Shown: positions 24,322 through 33,032 of the stretch, piece after piece | Numbering within the stretch: the first letter of the stretch is position 1 | How the letters are laid out: each line of letters begins with the position of its first letter | Position numbers and translations under genes: made by a program | Origin: Pseudoxanthomonas sp. | Lineage (GTDB): Bacteria; Pseudomonadota; Gammaproteobacteria; Xanthomonadales; Xanthomonadaceae | Length of the DNA: 64,000 nt | Direction of reading: 5' to 3' | Assembly: GCF_035999195.1 (NCBI RefSeq) | Contig: NZ_DASYGY010000007.1 | Span: 434,001 to 498,000, forward strand | The notes under the pieces: model-generated | Seen by the model: only the letters and a program-made list of their open reading frames with translations | What the model was told of the DNA's origin: nothing | The model's database searches: none

Positions 24322-25281
24322 TCAATGCCGATGGTTGGCGGCCAGCGCTTCGCCGTGGCGCCACTCCAGCCAGGTTTTCAGCACCAGCGTGACCAGCGCG
24401 GTCAGCGCCAGCAGCGAGGCCGCGGCGAACGCGGCGCTGTAGGCGTATTCGTTGTAGAGAATCTCCACGTGGAGGGGCAACGTATTGGTACGGCCGCGGA
24501 TATGGCCCGACACCACCGACACCGCGCCGAACTCGCCCAGCGCGCGCGCACTGCACAACAGCACGCCGTACAGCAGCGCCCAGCGGATGTTCGGCAGCGT
24601 CACCCGCCAGAACGTCTGCCAGCCGTTGGCCCCCAGACTGAGCGCGGCCAGTTCCTCGTCGGTGCCCTGCTGCTCCATCAGCGGCATCAGCTCGCGCGCG
24701 ATGAACGGGAACGTCACGAAGATCGTCGCCAGCACGATGCCGGGCAGCGCGAAGATGATCTTCGGCAACTGCACGTGCAGATCGCCCAGCAGCGGCAGCG
24801 TGAAATGCCAGCCCTCGTCGATCAGCGAATACGCCCAACCCTGCGCGCCGAAGATCAACACGTAGATCAGGCCCGCCACCACCGGCGACACCGCGAACGG
24901 CAGATCGATCAGCGTGACCAGCCAGCGCTTGCCGCGGAACGTGTGCTTGCTGACCGCCCACGCCGCCGCCACGCCGAAGACGAGGTTGAGCGGCACCACG
25001 ATGGCCGTCACCAGCAAGGTCAGCTGCACCGCCGCCAGCGCGTCCGTTTCGCTGACGGCGGCCACGAACGCCGTCCAGCCGCCCCGCAGGGCTTCGACGA
25101 ATACCAGCGCCAGCGGCAGCAACAGGAACGAGAGCAGGAAGCCCAGCGCACCCAGCACCAGCAGCACCTGCACCCAGGCGGGCTCGGTGGTGGCGGCATG
25201 GCGGCGGACGGAACGTGCGGGCGCTTCCACGGCAGACGACTCCGGGGGCATGGCGATGACGGCGGAGATGGCGTCGCCCAT
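24322..25281 (-). CDS. cysW: Sulfate ABC transporter permease CysW
   Basis: 319-residue inner-membrane permease with six main helices. The permease EAA loop is GATLGA-like as EELAALSLGANGWQTFWRVTLPN. Family blocks include DLPFAVSPVVAGLIYVLIFG and ARALGEFGAVSVVSGHIRG, both characteristic of CysW. The N-terminus (about 35 residues) is longer and more polar than in E. coli CysW. The start is one base after the cysT stop, so they are translationally linked. Confidence 0.95.
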   Translation of the reverse strand: MGDAISAVIAMPPESSAVEAPARSVRRHAATTEPAWVQVLLVLGALGFLLSFLLLPLALVFVEALRGGWTAFVAAVSETDALAAVQLTLLVTAIVVPLNLVFGVAAAWAVSKHTFRGKRWLVTLIDLPFAVSPVVAGLIYVLIFGAQGWAYSLIDEGWHFTLPLLGDLHVQLPKIIFALPGIVLATIFVTFPFIARELMPLMEQQGTDEELAALSLGANGWQTFWRVTLPNIRWALLYGVLLCSARALGEFGAVSVVSGHIRGRTNTLPLHVEILYNEYAYSAAFAAASLLALTALVTLVLKTWLEWRHGEALAANHRH

Positions 25282-25282
25282 G

Positions 25283-26143
25283 TTAGCCCCCTGCCCGCTT
25301 GCCGGTGCGCTGCAGGCGCGCCTGCAGGCTGTTGATCAGCAGCAGCAGGGCGAACGACAGCAGCAGCATGGCCGCTGCGATCGCCGTGGCGCCTTCGTAA
25401 TCGAATTCCTCCAGCTTGATCGTGATCAGCAGCGGTGCGATCTCGGACACGCCCGGCAGATTGCCGGCGATGAAGATCACCGATCCGTACTCGCCCACGC
25501 CGCGCGCGAACGCCAGCGCGAAGCCCGCCAGCACGGCCGGCCACAGCGTCGGCAGCACCACATGACGCACGGCCTGCCAGCGGCTGGCACCGAGCGTGGC
25601 CGCCGCTTCCTCCAGTTCGGTCTCGATTTCCGCCAGTACCGGCTGCACCACGCGCACCACGAACGGCAGGCCGATGAACACCAGTGCCACGGTGATGCCG
25701 AGCGGCGTATACGCGACCTTGATGCCGGCCGCCTCCAGCCATTGCCCGATCCAGCCGGTCGGCCCGTACAGCGCCGTCAGCGCGATGCCGGCCACGGCGG
25801 TCGGCAACGCGAACGGCAGGTCGATCATCGCGTCGAACACGCGTTTGCCCCAGAAGCGGTAACGCACGAACACCCACGCCACCAGCGTGCCCATCACCGC
25901 ATTGAACGCAGCGGCAGCCAACGCGGTACCGAAACTGATGCGCAGCGCCGCCAGCACGCGCGGCTCGCTCCAGATGGCCCAGATGCCGGCTGGCCTCAAT
26001 CCGCTGGCCTTGGCGAACACGCCTACCAGCGGGATCAGCACGATCAGCCCCAGCCAGGCCAGCGTATAGCCCAGGCTGAGGCCGAAACCGGGAATGACGC
26101 GCCGCGGACGCGTCTTTCCCGGCCAGGGATGCACTGCCGCCAC
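25283..26143 (-). CDS. cysT: Sulfate ABC transporter permease CysT (CysU)
   Basis: 286-residue permease, partner of CysW. Typical CysT blocks: PGFGLSLGYTLAWLGLIVLIP, DLPFALPTAVAGIALTALYG, EEAAATLGASRWQAVRHVVLP (EAA loop) and ARGVGEYGSVIFIAGNLP. I take the GTG at 26143, one base after the sbp stop codon, as the start; a longer frame from 26176 would overlap sbp by 32 bases. Confidence 0.93.
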   Translation of the reverse strand: MAAVHPWPGKTRPRRVIPGFGLSLGYTLAWLGLIVLIPLVGVFAKASGLRPAGIWAIWSEPRVLAALRISFGTALAAAAFNAVMGTLVAWVFVRYRFWGKRVFDAMIDLPFALPTAVAGIALTALYGPTGWIGQWLEAAGIKVAYTPLGITVALVFIGLPFVVRVVQPVLAEIETELEEAAATLGASRWQAVRHVVLPTLWPAVLAGFALAFARGVGEYGSVIFIAGNLPGVSEIAPLLITIKLEEFDYEGATAIAAAMLLLSFALLLLINSLQARLQRTGKRAGG

Positions 26144-26144
26144 G

Positions 26145-27161
26145 TTACTTCGCCTGGATCTGGTCGAACACGCCACCGTCGGCGAAGTGCGTCGCCTGCG
26201 CCTTTGCCCAGGAGCCGAAGACGCCGTTGATGGTCACCAGCTCCAGCTTGGGAAAGCGCGCGATGTCTTCCGCCGCCGCGTGCTGCGGATAGCGCGGGCG
26301 GTAGTAGTGCTTGGCGGCAAGGCGTTGGCCCGTCGGCGAATACAGGTACTTGAGGTAGGCCTGTGCCGCCTCGCGCGTGCCGTGCTTGTCCACGTTGCGG
26401 TCCACCAGCGCCACCGGCGGCTCGGCCAGGATCGACAGCGACGGCACCACGATGTCGAACTTGTCGGGGCCCAGTTCCTCGATCGACAGGAACGCCTCGT
26501 TCTCCCACGCCAGCAGCACGTCGCCGATCCCGCGCTGCACGAAGGTGGTGGTCGAGCCGCGCGCGCCCGTATCGAGCACCGGCACGTTGCGGAACAGCCC
26601 GCGCACGAAGTTGCGCGTCTTCGCCTCGTCGCCCTTGAAGATCTTCAGCCCGTACGCCCACGCCGCCAGGTAGTTCCAGCGCGCGCCGCCGGAGGTCTTC
26701 GGATTCGGCGTGATCACCGAGATGCCCGGCTTCACCAGGTCGTGCCAGTCGCGGATCTTCTTCGGATTGCCCTTGCGCACCAGGAAGACGATGGTCGAGG
26801 TATACGGCGCGCTGTTCTCCGGCAGGCGCGACTGCCAGTTGGCCGGGAACAGCTTGGCGCGCTGGGCGATGGAGTCGACGTCATAGGCCAGCGCCAGCGT
26901 CACCACATCGGCTTCCAGGCCATCGATGACCGAGCGCGCCTGCTTGCCTGAACCACCGTGCGAGGTCTCGATGCTGACCTTCTGCCCCCTGGTCTTCTGC
27001 CAGTCGGCGGCGAACGCGGCATTGAACTCGCGGTAGAACTCGCGCGTCGGGTCATACGACACGTTGAGCAGTTTGATGTCCTTGGCGCCCGCGGCGGCAG
27101 CCAGGGTCAGGCCGAAGGCCAGGAGCGCAGTGCGGACATGATGGCGGATTGAAGTCTTCAT
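26145..27161 (-). CDS. sbp: Sulfate-binding periplasmic protein
   Basis: 338-residue solute-binding protein. Signal peptide around residues 1-28 (ending LAAAAGAKD), then the family N-terminus IKLLNVSYDPTREFYREFN and blocks ETSHGGSGKQARSVIDGLEA, VVTLALAYDVD, NPKTSGGARWNYLAAW and the C-terminal YYRPRYPQ. This is the Sbp/CysP family, binding sulfate or thiosulfate in the periplasm for CysTWA. The ATG at 27161 is chosen for the signal peptide; an in-frame upstream start at 27245 is unlikely. Confidence 0.95.
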   Translation of the reverse strand: MKTSIRHHVRTALLAFGLTLAAAAGAKDIKLLNVSYDPTREFYREFNAAFAADWQKTRGQKVSIETSHGGSGKQARSVIDGLEADVVTLALAYDVDSIAQRAKLFPANWQSRLPENSAPYTSTIVFLVRKGNPKKIRDWHDLVKPGISVITPNPKTSGGARWNYLAAWAYGLKIFKGDEAKTRNFVRGLFRNVPVLDTGARGSTTTFVQRGIGDVLLAWENEAFLSIEELGPDKFDIVVPSLSILAEPPVALVDRNVDKHGTREAAQAYLKYLYSPTGQRLAAKHYYRPRYPQHAAAEDIARFPKLELVTINGVFGSWAKAQATHFADGGVFDQIQAK

Positions 27162-27177
27162 GGATGGTCTCCGGGAA

Positions 27178-28644
27178 TCAGAAGGCGACCTGCAGTCGCG
27201 AAAACACGGCCTTTTCGTCTTCGCGGTCCGCGCCGGCGGTGGCACCGCCCTCGAACTGCGTGTCGAGGTAGTTGACGACCAGCTTCAGGTTGCTGGTGAG
27301 GTACCAGTTGACGCCCAACGTCCAGGCCTTGGCGCGCCGCGCGGCGACCAGCGGATCGGCGAATAGCGGGAAGGCATCGTCGTCGATCTCCAGCTCGCCG
27401 TAACGGCCCACCAGTTCCCATGCGCCCCAGCCACTGCCGGGACTGAACGGCTTCGACGGCTTCACCACGCCGCGGTAGCTGGCATCTTCACCGGTCAGCA
27501 CCCAGCTCGCCGTCGCCTGCCAGGCGGTGTTCTCGAGATCCGCCCGCGTGCCTGCCGCTGCGCCGCTGGTGATCAGCAGTTCCTGCTTCGACGCGATGTA
27601 TTCGGCCAGCAGGCCGAACCGGCCGCGATACAGATAGCCCTGCGGCGAGATGCGGCTGTGTTCGCCATCTGCCGCCACCGCCGTGCGGTAGTTGAAGAAC
27701 TGCGCCTGCCCTTGGGTGCGATAACGCGGCAGGAAATTGTTGCCCGTGCCCTGCTTGTCGCCGATGCTGCCGGCGATGCCGAAGCCGAGCCCCGACCACG
27801 TGCTGCTGGTGTTCTTGAACGGCTCGAAGAAGATGCGACCCGCGTACTCGAACTCGTCGTCCGGGTTGGTGGTCGCGGCATCGCGGCCGTCGGGCGCACC
27901 GTTGTACACGCCCGCCACATAGCTCACGCGCCCCTCGGCGAGCTCACCCTGCGCCTGCACGCCCAGGTCGCGGTTGGGGGCCAGTTCGGTCGGAAAGCTG
28001 CGCTCGATCAGGCCGATCGCACTGCCAGACTGCAAGCGTTCCAGGCCGATCGGACCCTTGACCTTGCCGGCGCGCAAGGTGAAGGCCGGATCCAGCTTCA
28101 CGTCGACGTAGGCGTCGACGATGGTGGCGCTGTCGCCGGCGAACTCCGGCGTCAGGCGGAACGACACCAGCTTGCCGAGCGACCCTTCGATGGTCGGGCG
28201 GATGCGCCGGAAAAGGAACGTGTCGTTCTGCGGCACGGCATCGTCGTCGAGGAAGAAGCGCGCGTCGCCCTGCACCAGGCCGCGCAGCCTGAACTCGAAG
28301 TCGCCATTGGCCGACTTCAGCGAGGCGCCCTTGTCGTTCACGGCGATCACCGGCGCGTCCTTGGCCTTGGCCGCGGCGTCCTCCTGCTGCAGTTCGAGAC
28401 GGCGCTCGAGGATGCGCAGGCGCTGGTCCAGGTCCCCCAACGTCGCCGGGGCCGCCTCGCCCTCCGCCGCAACCGCCGTCGGCGCCTCGCCGACGCGGCG
28501 TTCCAGGGCTTCCAGGCGTTGCAGTAGCTCTTGCACGGTGGGCTGGCTCTGTGCGGAGACGGGGAGCGCCAGCGAACAGGCCAGTGCGCCCAGGATGGCG
28601 ACGCCGCTGCCTTTCCGCTTGCGTTGGCCCGAGTGTGTCCGCAT
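27178..28644 (-). CDS. OprP/OprO-like anion porin of the sulfate cluster
   Basis: 488-residue outer-membrane porin. A signal peptide ends near LPVSAQSQP, followed by a short coiled-coil segment with heptad leucines (VQELLQRLEALERRVGE, then LGDLDQRLRILERRLELQQ), which in OprP-like proteins drives trimer contacts. The barrel part has FRLRGLVQGDARFF, RRIRPTIEGSLGK and ends in LQVAF with terminal Phe. Best match is the phosphate-selective porin O/P family (PF07396). It lies 16 bases upstream of sbp on the same strand, so it probably opens the sulfate operon and brings the anion through the outer membrane. The ATG at 28644 gives the cleanest signal peptide. Confidence 0.88.
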   Translation of the reverse strand: MRTHSGQRKRKGSGVAILGALACSLALPVSAQSQPTVQELLQRLEALERRVGEAPTAVAAEGEAAPATLGDLDQRLRILERRLELQQEDAAAKAKDAPVIAVNDKGASLKSANGDFEFRLRGLVQGDARFFLDDDAVPQNDTFLFRRIRPTIEGSLGKLVSFRLTPEFAGDSATIVDAYVDVKLDPAFTLRAGKVKGPIGLERLQSGSAIGLIERSFPTELAPNRDLGVQAQGELAEGRVSYVAGVYNGAPDGRDAATTNPDDEFEYAGRIFFEPFKNTSSTWSGLGFGIAGSIGDKQGTGNNFLPRYRTQGQAQFFNYRTAVAADGEHSRISPQGYLYRGRFGLLAEYIASKQELLITSGAAAGTRADLENTAWQATASWVLTGEDASYRGVVKPSKPFSPGSGWGAWELVGRYGELEIDDDAFPLFADPLVAARRAKAWTLGVNWYLTSNLKLVVNYLDTQFEGGATAGADREDEKAVFSRLQVAF

Positions 28645-28816
28645 GGCTGCTTTTCCCCGTGTGAAGGCCCGTCCGGGGCCGGAGACGCGATGCTGCGTGC
28701 GCACATCCAGGCAGGGAAATGACGAAACGGGGTTCGCTTATGCCGTACGCGCATGACGTGCCGGGTGCATCGCGGGCGCCGGGTAGAATGACGGCTTTCC
28801 CGCCCCTGTCCCCGCC

Positions 28817-30016
28817 ATGTCCGACGCGCTGACCGCCCACTACGCCACCACCCTCGACGAGATCCGCGCCCAGGGCCTGTTCAAGGCCGAGCGGATCATC
28901 ACCAGCCCGCAGTCGGCGGAGATCACCCTGGCCGACGGGCGGACGGTATTGAACTTCTGCGCCAACAACTACCTGGGCCTTGCCGATCATCCCCACATCA
29001 TCCAGGCCGCCAAGGAGGCGCTCGACACCCACGGCTTCGGGATGGCGTCGGTACGGTTCATCTGCGGCACGCAGGACCTGCACAAGCAGCTGGAACGGAC
29101 CATCGCCGACTTCTTCGGCACCGAAGACACCATCCTCTACGCCGCCTGCTTCGACGCCAACGGCGGCCTGTTCGAGCCGCTGCTGGGCGAGGACGACGCG
29201 ATCATCTCCGACGCGCTGAACCACGCGTCGATCATCGATGGCGTGCGCCTGTGCAAGGCCAAGCGCTTCCGCTACGCCAACTGCGACATGGCCGACCTGG
29301 AAGCACAGCTGCAGGCCGCCGATGCGGCCGGCTGCAAGACCAAGCTCATCACCACCGACGGCGTGTTCTCGATGGACGGCTTCATCGCGCCGCTGGACGA
29401 GATCACCGCGCTCGCCAAGAAGTACAACGCACTGGTGCACATCGACGAATGCCACGCCACCGGCTTCCTCGGCGCCACCGGGCGCGGCTCGGCCGAAGTG
29501 AAGGGCGTGCTGGACCGCATCGACATCATCACCGGCACGCTGGGCAAGGCGATGGGCGGTGCGCTGGGCGGGTTCACCACGGCGCGGAAGGAAGTGATCG
29601 AGCTGCTGCGCCAGCGCTCGCGCCCCTACCTGTTCTCGAACTCGCTGCCGCCGCACGTGGTGGCGGCCGGCATCAAGGCTTTCGAGATGCTGTCCGCCGC
29701 CGGCCACCTGCGCGCGCAGTTGCAGGAGAACACCCGCTACTTCCGCGAGAAGATGACCGCCGCCGGTTTCGACATCAAGCCGGGCGTGCACCCGATCAGC
29801 CCGGTGATGCTGTACGACGCGCCGCTGGCGCAGCGCTTCGCCGAACGACTGCTCGAGGAAGGCATCTATGCGATCGGCTTCTTCTTCCCGGTGGTACCGA
29901 AGGCGCAGGCGCGCATCCGCACGCAGATCAGCGCGGCGCACACGCGCGAACACCTGGACCGCGCGATCGACGCGTTCGTCCGCATCGGTCGCGAGCTGGG
30001 CGTGGTGAAGGGCTGA
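28817..30016 (+). CDS. kbl: Glycine C-acetyltransferase (2-amino-3-ketobutyrate CoA ligase)
   Basis: 399-residue PLP enzyme of the alpha-oxoamine synthase family; it cleaves 2-amino-3-ketobutyrate with CoA to glycine and acetyl-CoA, completing Tdh-initiated threonine breakdown. Blocks: NFCANNYLGLADHP, GFGMASVRFICGTQD, DALNHASIIDGVRL, DECHATGFLG and the PLP lysine in TGTLGKAMGGALGG. A TAGAAT -10-like element is at 28784-28789. It is divergent from the sulfate cluster. Confidence 0.97.
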   Translation: MSDALTAHYATTLDEIRAQGLFKAERIITSPQSAEITLADGRTVLNFCANNYLGLADHPHIIQAAKEALDTHGFGMASVRFICGTQDLHKQLERTIADFFGTEDTILYAACFDANGGLFEPLLGEDDAIISDALNHASIIDGVRLCKAKRFRYANCDMADLEAQLQAADAAGCKTKLITTDGVFSMDGFIAPLDEITALAKKYNALVHIDECHATGFLGATGRGSAEVKGVLDRIDIITGTLGKAMGGALGGFTTARKEVIELLRQRSRPYLFSNSLPPHVVAAGIKAFEMLSAAGHLRAQLQENTRYFREKMTAAGFDIKPGVHPISPVMLYDAPLAQRFAERLLEEGIYAIGFFFPVVPKAQARIRTQISAAHTREHLDRAIDAFVRIGRELGVVKG

Positions 30017-30029
30017 TCGGTCTGCCGAT

Positions 30030-30051
30030 GCGCCCGCGTGTCAGCGGGCGC
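30030..30051. terminator. Hairpin at the kbl/lipoprotein convergent ends
   Basis: Stem GCGCCCGC (30030-30037) with its complement at 30044-30051, six-base loop, followed rightward by TTCT. It overlaps the last codons of the convergent lipoprotein gene. T-tract is short, so termination strength is uncertain. Confidence 0.5.
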
Positions 30052-30337
30052 TTCTGGCGGTGCCGGCGGTCGTCTTCGGTTTCGCCGGCGCGCCCTTGGC
30101 CACGCGGATGCCGCGGGCCTTCATCCAGGCATCGAATTCCTCGGCCGTCATGCTGCGGCCGTTCTGCTGCATGTCGAAGCGGTGACCGTGCGGACCGACC
30201 TTGACGGTGACGATCTCGTCGGGCGCTGCCTTCGTGGTCGCGGCAGAAGACGGCGATGTCGACGCGCAACCGGTCGACAGGGCGAAAGCGAGCAGCACGG
30301 CGCAGCACAGCGGCAGGCGCGGAATCGGACGGTACAT
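30041..30337 (-). CDS. Small lipoprotein with FDM..NG..MTA.EFDAWM motif (hypothetical)
   Basis: 98-residue protein. Signal peptide with a lipobox (FALSTGC at about residues 16-22), so it should be lipidated and anchored in the envelope. Its C-terminal half carries RFDMQQNGRSMTAEEFDAWM then KARGIRVAKGA. The protein at 31250-31750 has the same motif, with only conservative changes. No known domain is recognised. The start at 30337 is chosen because it begins the signal peptide. Confidence 0.7.
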   Translation of the reverse strand: MYRPIPRLPLCCAVLLAFALSTGCASTSPSSAATTKAAPDEIVTVKVGPHGHRFDMQQNGRSMTAEEFDAWMKARGIRVAKGAPAKPKTTAGTARSAR

Positions 30338-30411
30338 GGCGGTTTCCCCAAGGTCGGCGTGAGCGAGTGTAGGCAGACGCCCGGCCGCGAACCCGGACCG
30401 CTGTCGCGCAT

Positions 30412-31206
30412 TCAACGTCCGGTGGTCGGCGCCAGCGCCTCGCGCTCATGCGCCTCGAGCATGCGCCACGCGCCCTTGCCCAGCTCCCCCAGTGCCAGCG
30501 TCCCCACGGCCACGCGCACCAGCCGCAACACGCCGACATCGAACGCAGCGAGCAGGCGGCGGATCTGCCGGTTGCGTCCCTCCTCCAGCACGATCTCCAG
30601 CCACGCGTTGCGCTCCCCGCTCCGCAGCACGCGGACATCGCGGGCGGACAGGTGTTCGCCATCGACGCACACGCCGGTCTTCAATAGCTGCAGCAGGCCA
30701 TCGTCGGGAAGCCGGTCGATCTGCACGTGGTACGTCTTGTCCGGACCCGTTGCCGGATCGGTGATGCGTGCGGCCCACTCGGGGTCGTTGGTGAACAGCA
30801 GCAGGCCCTCGCTGGCCTTGTCGAGCCTGCCCACCGGTGCGAGCCAGGGCAGCGCCGTACCGTCCAGGCAACGGTAGACCGTGTCGCGCCCCTGTTCGTC
30901 GCGCACGGTGGTGACCAGCCCGCGCGGCTTGTTGAGCATCAGGTAGCAGCGCTCCGGCGCGGCGCTGGCCTGGCCGTCGACCCGGATCACGGCGCGGCCG
31001 GCGACCACCGGAAACTCCGGATCGCGCACGATGCGGCCATCGACGGACACACGGCCTTCGACGATCCAGCGCGCCGCCTCGCTGCGCGAGCACACGCCCT
31101 GCTTGGACAGCACGCGGGCCAGCCCATGACGCGTTACCTGCGCGCTCGCTGCGCGCGAGCGCACGCCACGCGAGGCGCTGCGGGAAGAAGGTCTGCGCGA
31201 GGTCAC
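30412..31206 (-). CDS. Pseudouridine synthase, RsuA/RluB/E/F family
   Basis: 264-residue RNA-modifying enzyme. An N-terminal S4 RNA-binding domain (GLARVLSKQGVCSRSEAARW, then VSVDGRIV) precedes the catalytic domain, whose active-site aspartate is in GRLDKASEGLLLFTND. The family end motif NRQIRRLLAAFDV is present. The order S4-then-catalytic fits RsuA or RluB/E/F; the target base in 16S or 23S rRNA cannot be determined. The first 25 residues are Arg/Ser-rich and may be an extension. Confidence 0.9.
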   Translation of the reverse strand: MTSRRPSSRSASRGVRSRAASAQVTRHGLARVLSKQGVCSRSEAARWIVEGRVSVDGRIVRDPEFPVVAGRAVIRVDGQASAAPERCYLMLNKPRGLVTTVRDEQGRDTVYRCLDGTALPWLAPVGRLDKASEGLLLFTNDPEWAARITDPATGPDKTYHVQIDRLPDDGLLQLLKTGVCVDGEHLSARDVRVLRSGERNAWLEIVLEEGRNRQIRRLLAAFDVGVLRLVRVAVGTLALGELGKGAWRMLEAHEREALAPTTGR

Positions 31207-31221
31207 GGGAGTGGACAGGAA

Positions 31222-31243
31222 AACGGCCGGATGACCGGCCGTT
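31222..31243 (-). terminator. Terminator hairpin downstream of the 31250-31750 gene
   Basis: Perfect 9-bp stem (AACGGCCGG and complement) with a 4-base loop; on the minus strand it is followed by TTCC within TTTTCC. It separates the 31250-31750 gene from the pseudouridine synthase. Confidence 0.65.
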
Positions 31244-31249
31244 CGTGGA

Positions 31250-31750
31250 TCACTTCTTCGCGGGCTCGGCGGGAGCCGGTGCGGGCGCCGCCGCCGGCGC
31301 GCCGGGTGCCTTGACCACGCGTACGCCGCGGGACTTCATCCACGCGTCGAACTCATCGGCGGTCATGCGCTTGCCGTTCTGGCTCATGTCGAACCGCCAC
31401 GGGGTGTTGTCGTGCGCCGTCTTGGGCTGGTAGGCCGCCGGACTGGCGGTGGCCGTCGCGGCGGCCGGCGCGGCCGGCAGCGCCTTGGCGACGTTGCGGC
31501 ACCCCTCGATGCGCAGGCGCATCAGCACGCGGTCGACCGACTGCGACTCGTCGAAGGCGTGCGATGCCAGCACGCCGGACGGCGCGCCCAGCTGCGTGGC
31601 GGCGGCGGTGAACTCGGGCGCGACCGGTGCGATCACCGTGGCCGGCGTCTTCAGGGGAGCCGGCACCAGGCTGCCGCTGCAGTCGGGCGCGGCCTGGACG
31701 GCCGGAATCGCGGCGATGCACAGCACACTGGCGAGGATCTGACGGCGCAT
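31250..31750 (-). CDS. Exported protein with FDM..NG..MTA.EFDAWM motif (hypothetical)
   Basis: 166-residue protein with a cleavable signal peptide (MRRQILASVLCIAAIPAVQA), two cysteines in the mature part (DCSGSL and EGCRN) that could form a disulfide, an Ala/Pro-rich linker, and the C-terminal block RFDMSQNGKRMTADEFDAWM then KSRGVRVVK. This block is shared with the lipoprotein at 30041-30337. It ends in an Ala/Pro-rich tail. The ATG at 31750 has AGGAG 8 bases upstream. Function unknown; probably periplasmic. Confidence 0.75.
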   Translation of the reverse strand: MRRQILASVLCIAAIPAVQAAPDCSGSLVPAPLKTPATVIAPVAPEFTAAATQLGAPSGVLASHAFDESQSVDRVLMRLRIEGCRNVAKALPAAPAAATATASPAAYQPKTAHDNTPWRFDMSQNGKRMTADEFDAWMKSRGVRVVKAPGAPAAAPAPAPAEPAKK

Positions 31751-31899
31751 CGGCACAACTCCTGAAGGTTTCCTGCGGAACGTGCCCGGAGTGTAGGCAG
31801 CGTCTCACGGCATGGCAAGAAATAGGACGCCATGCGACGCATCAATGCGGAAAGACGGAAACACGGTCACGCAAATCCCGCGCACGACGACCGGAAAAA

Positions 31900-31924
31900 C
31901 GAAGCCCGGCACGAGGCCGGGCTT
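31900..31924 (-). terminator. Rho-independent terminator of the OmpA gene
   Basis: Stem GAAGCCCGGC (31900-31909) with its complement at 31915-31924 and a 5-base loop; read leftward it is followed by GTTTTTCC. It lies 25 bases past the ompA stop. Confidence 0.88.
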
Positions 31925-31949
31925 CGGGTGTTGCGGGAAGCGCGTCCGA

Positions 31950-33032
31950 TCAGTTCTGGACGTTCAGTTCCGTACGACGGTTGCGCTCGCTCTTGCAGCC
32001 CGGCAGGGTCTGCGCGGTCGGCTCCAGCGGACGGCTCTCGCCGTAACCGATCGGGCCCACCAGACGCGAGGCGCTGACGCCGTTGTTGGTCAGGTAGTCG
32101 TACACGGTCTGCGCACGACGCTGCGACAGCGACTGGTTGTAGGCGTCGGCACCGCACAGGTCGGTGTGGCCGGCCACTTCGACGCGCAGGTCGGGATAGC
32201 GCTTCAGGATTTCGGCGGCTTCGCTCAGGATCGCGATCGCGTCCGGACGCAGGGTCGACTTGTCGAAGTCGAAGTTCACGCCCTTCAGATCGATCGAGAC
32301 CTGCACCGGGCAGCCGTCCGGACCGATGGTCTGGCCAGCCTGCGAACCGGGGCACTTGTCGTCGCAGTTGTTGACGCCGTCACCGTCGTCGTCCAGGTCC
32401 GCGCAGCTCGGCGCAGCCGGCGGGGCCGGCGGAGCAGCGGCTTCGGCCTTCGGGCCCAGCGGGATCACGACGCCGACCGAGGCCAGCACGTCGCCGAACC
32501 AGTCTTCCTGCGGCGCAGCGACGCTCTGGTCGTCGAAGTCGGCGCGGTAGGCCACTTCGGCGCGGACGCCGACGCGGTTGTCGAGCGTGGTCTGCAGGCC
32601 GACGCCCAGCTTGGCGGCGAGGTTGTTGTCACGACGCTGCGCCGGCGAGTCGACGCTGTTGATCACGTACTCTTCTTCCGAGCGCTGCATGCCCAGGCCC
32701 GCCACGATGTACGGGTTCCAGCCGCGGCCTTCCTGGATGAAGTGGCGACGCAGGTCCAGCGAGATGCCGTACTGGCTCCACAGCAGGTCCTGGTTGTCTT
32801 CGAACTTCGGGTTCTGGTAGTTCAGCTCACCGTCCAGCGACCAGTTCGGGCTGATGAACTTGCCCAGGCCCAGGCCCAGGAAAGGGGCGTTGCGGGTGGT
32901 GCGGTCGTCGTCCTGCAGGTTGAAGCCGGCGGAACCGGTCAGGTACCAGCGGTCATCAAACTCCTGGGCCATCGCGTGGTTCGCGAAGCTCAGGCCGCCC
33001 AGCAGCGCGGCGCAGAGAATCTTCTTGTTCAT
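31950..33032 (-). CDS. ompA: OmpA family outer-membrane protein with TSP3-like calcium repeats
   Basis: 360-residue protein. Signal peptide to NHAMA (about residue 22), an eight-strand barrel-type N-terminal domain (EFDDRWYLTGSAGFNLQDDD onward), an Ala/Pro linker, then Asp-rich calcium-binding TSP3-type repeats (DLDDDGDGVNNCDDKCPGS) and a C-terminal OmpA peptidoglycan-binding domain (INFDFDKSTLR-like as VNFDFDKSTLRPDA, then LSQRRAQTVYDYL). It tethers the outer membrane to the cell wall. The ATG at 33032 has a strong purine-rich site (AAGGAAAGGAG). Many codons are strongly biased as in a highly expressed gene. Confidence 0.95.
   Translation of the reverse strand: MNKKILCAALLGGLSFANHAMAQEFDDRWYLTGSAGFNLQDDDRTTRNAPFLGLGLGKFISPNWSLDGELNYQNPKFEDNQDLLWSQYGISLDLRRHFIQEGRGWNPYIVAGLGMQRSEEEYVINSVDSPAQRRDNNLAAKLGVGLQTTLDNRVGVRAEVAYRADFDDQSVAAPQEDWFGDVLASVGVVIPLGPKAEAAAPPAPPAAPSCADLDDDGDGVNNCDDKCPGSQAGQTIGPDGCPVQVSIDLKGVNFDFDKSTLRPDAIAILSEAAEILKRYPDLRVEVAGHTDLCGADAYNQSLSQRRAQTVYDYLTNNGVSASRLVGPIGYGESRPLEPTAQTLPGCKSERNRRTELNVQN

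Noticed and set aside
27944..29953. 669-codon minus-strand frame opposite kbl and continuing into the porin region
   Set aside because: It is antisense to kbl, and its last part is a shifted frame of the porin gene; no domain fits.
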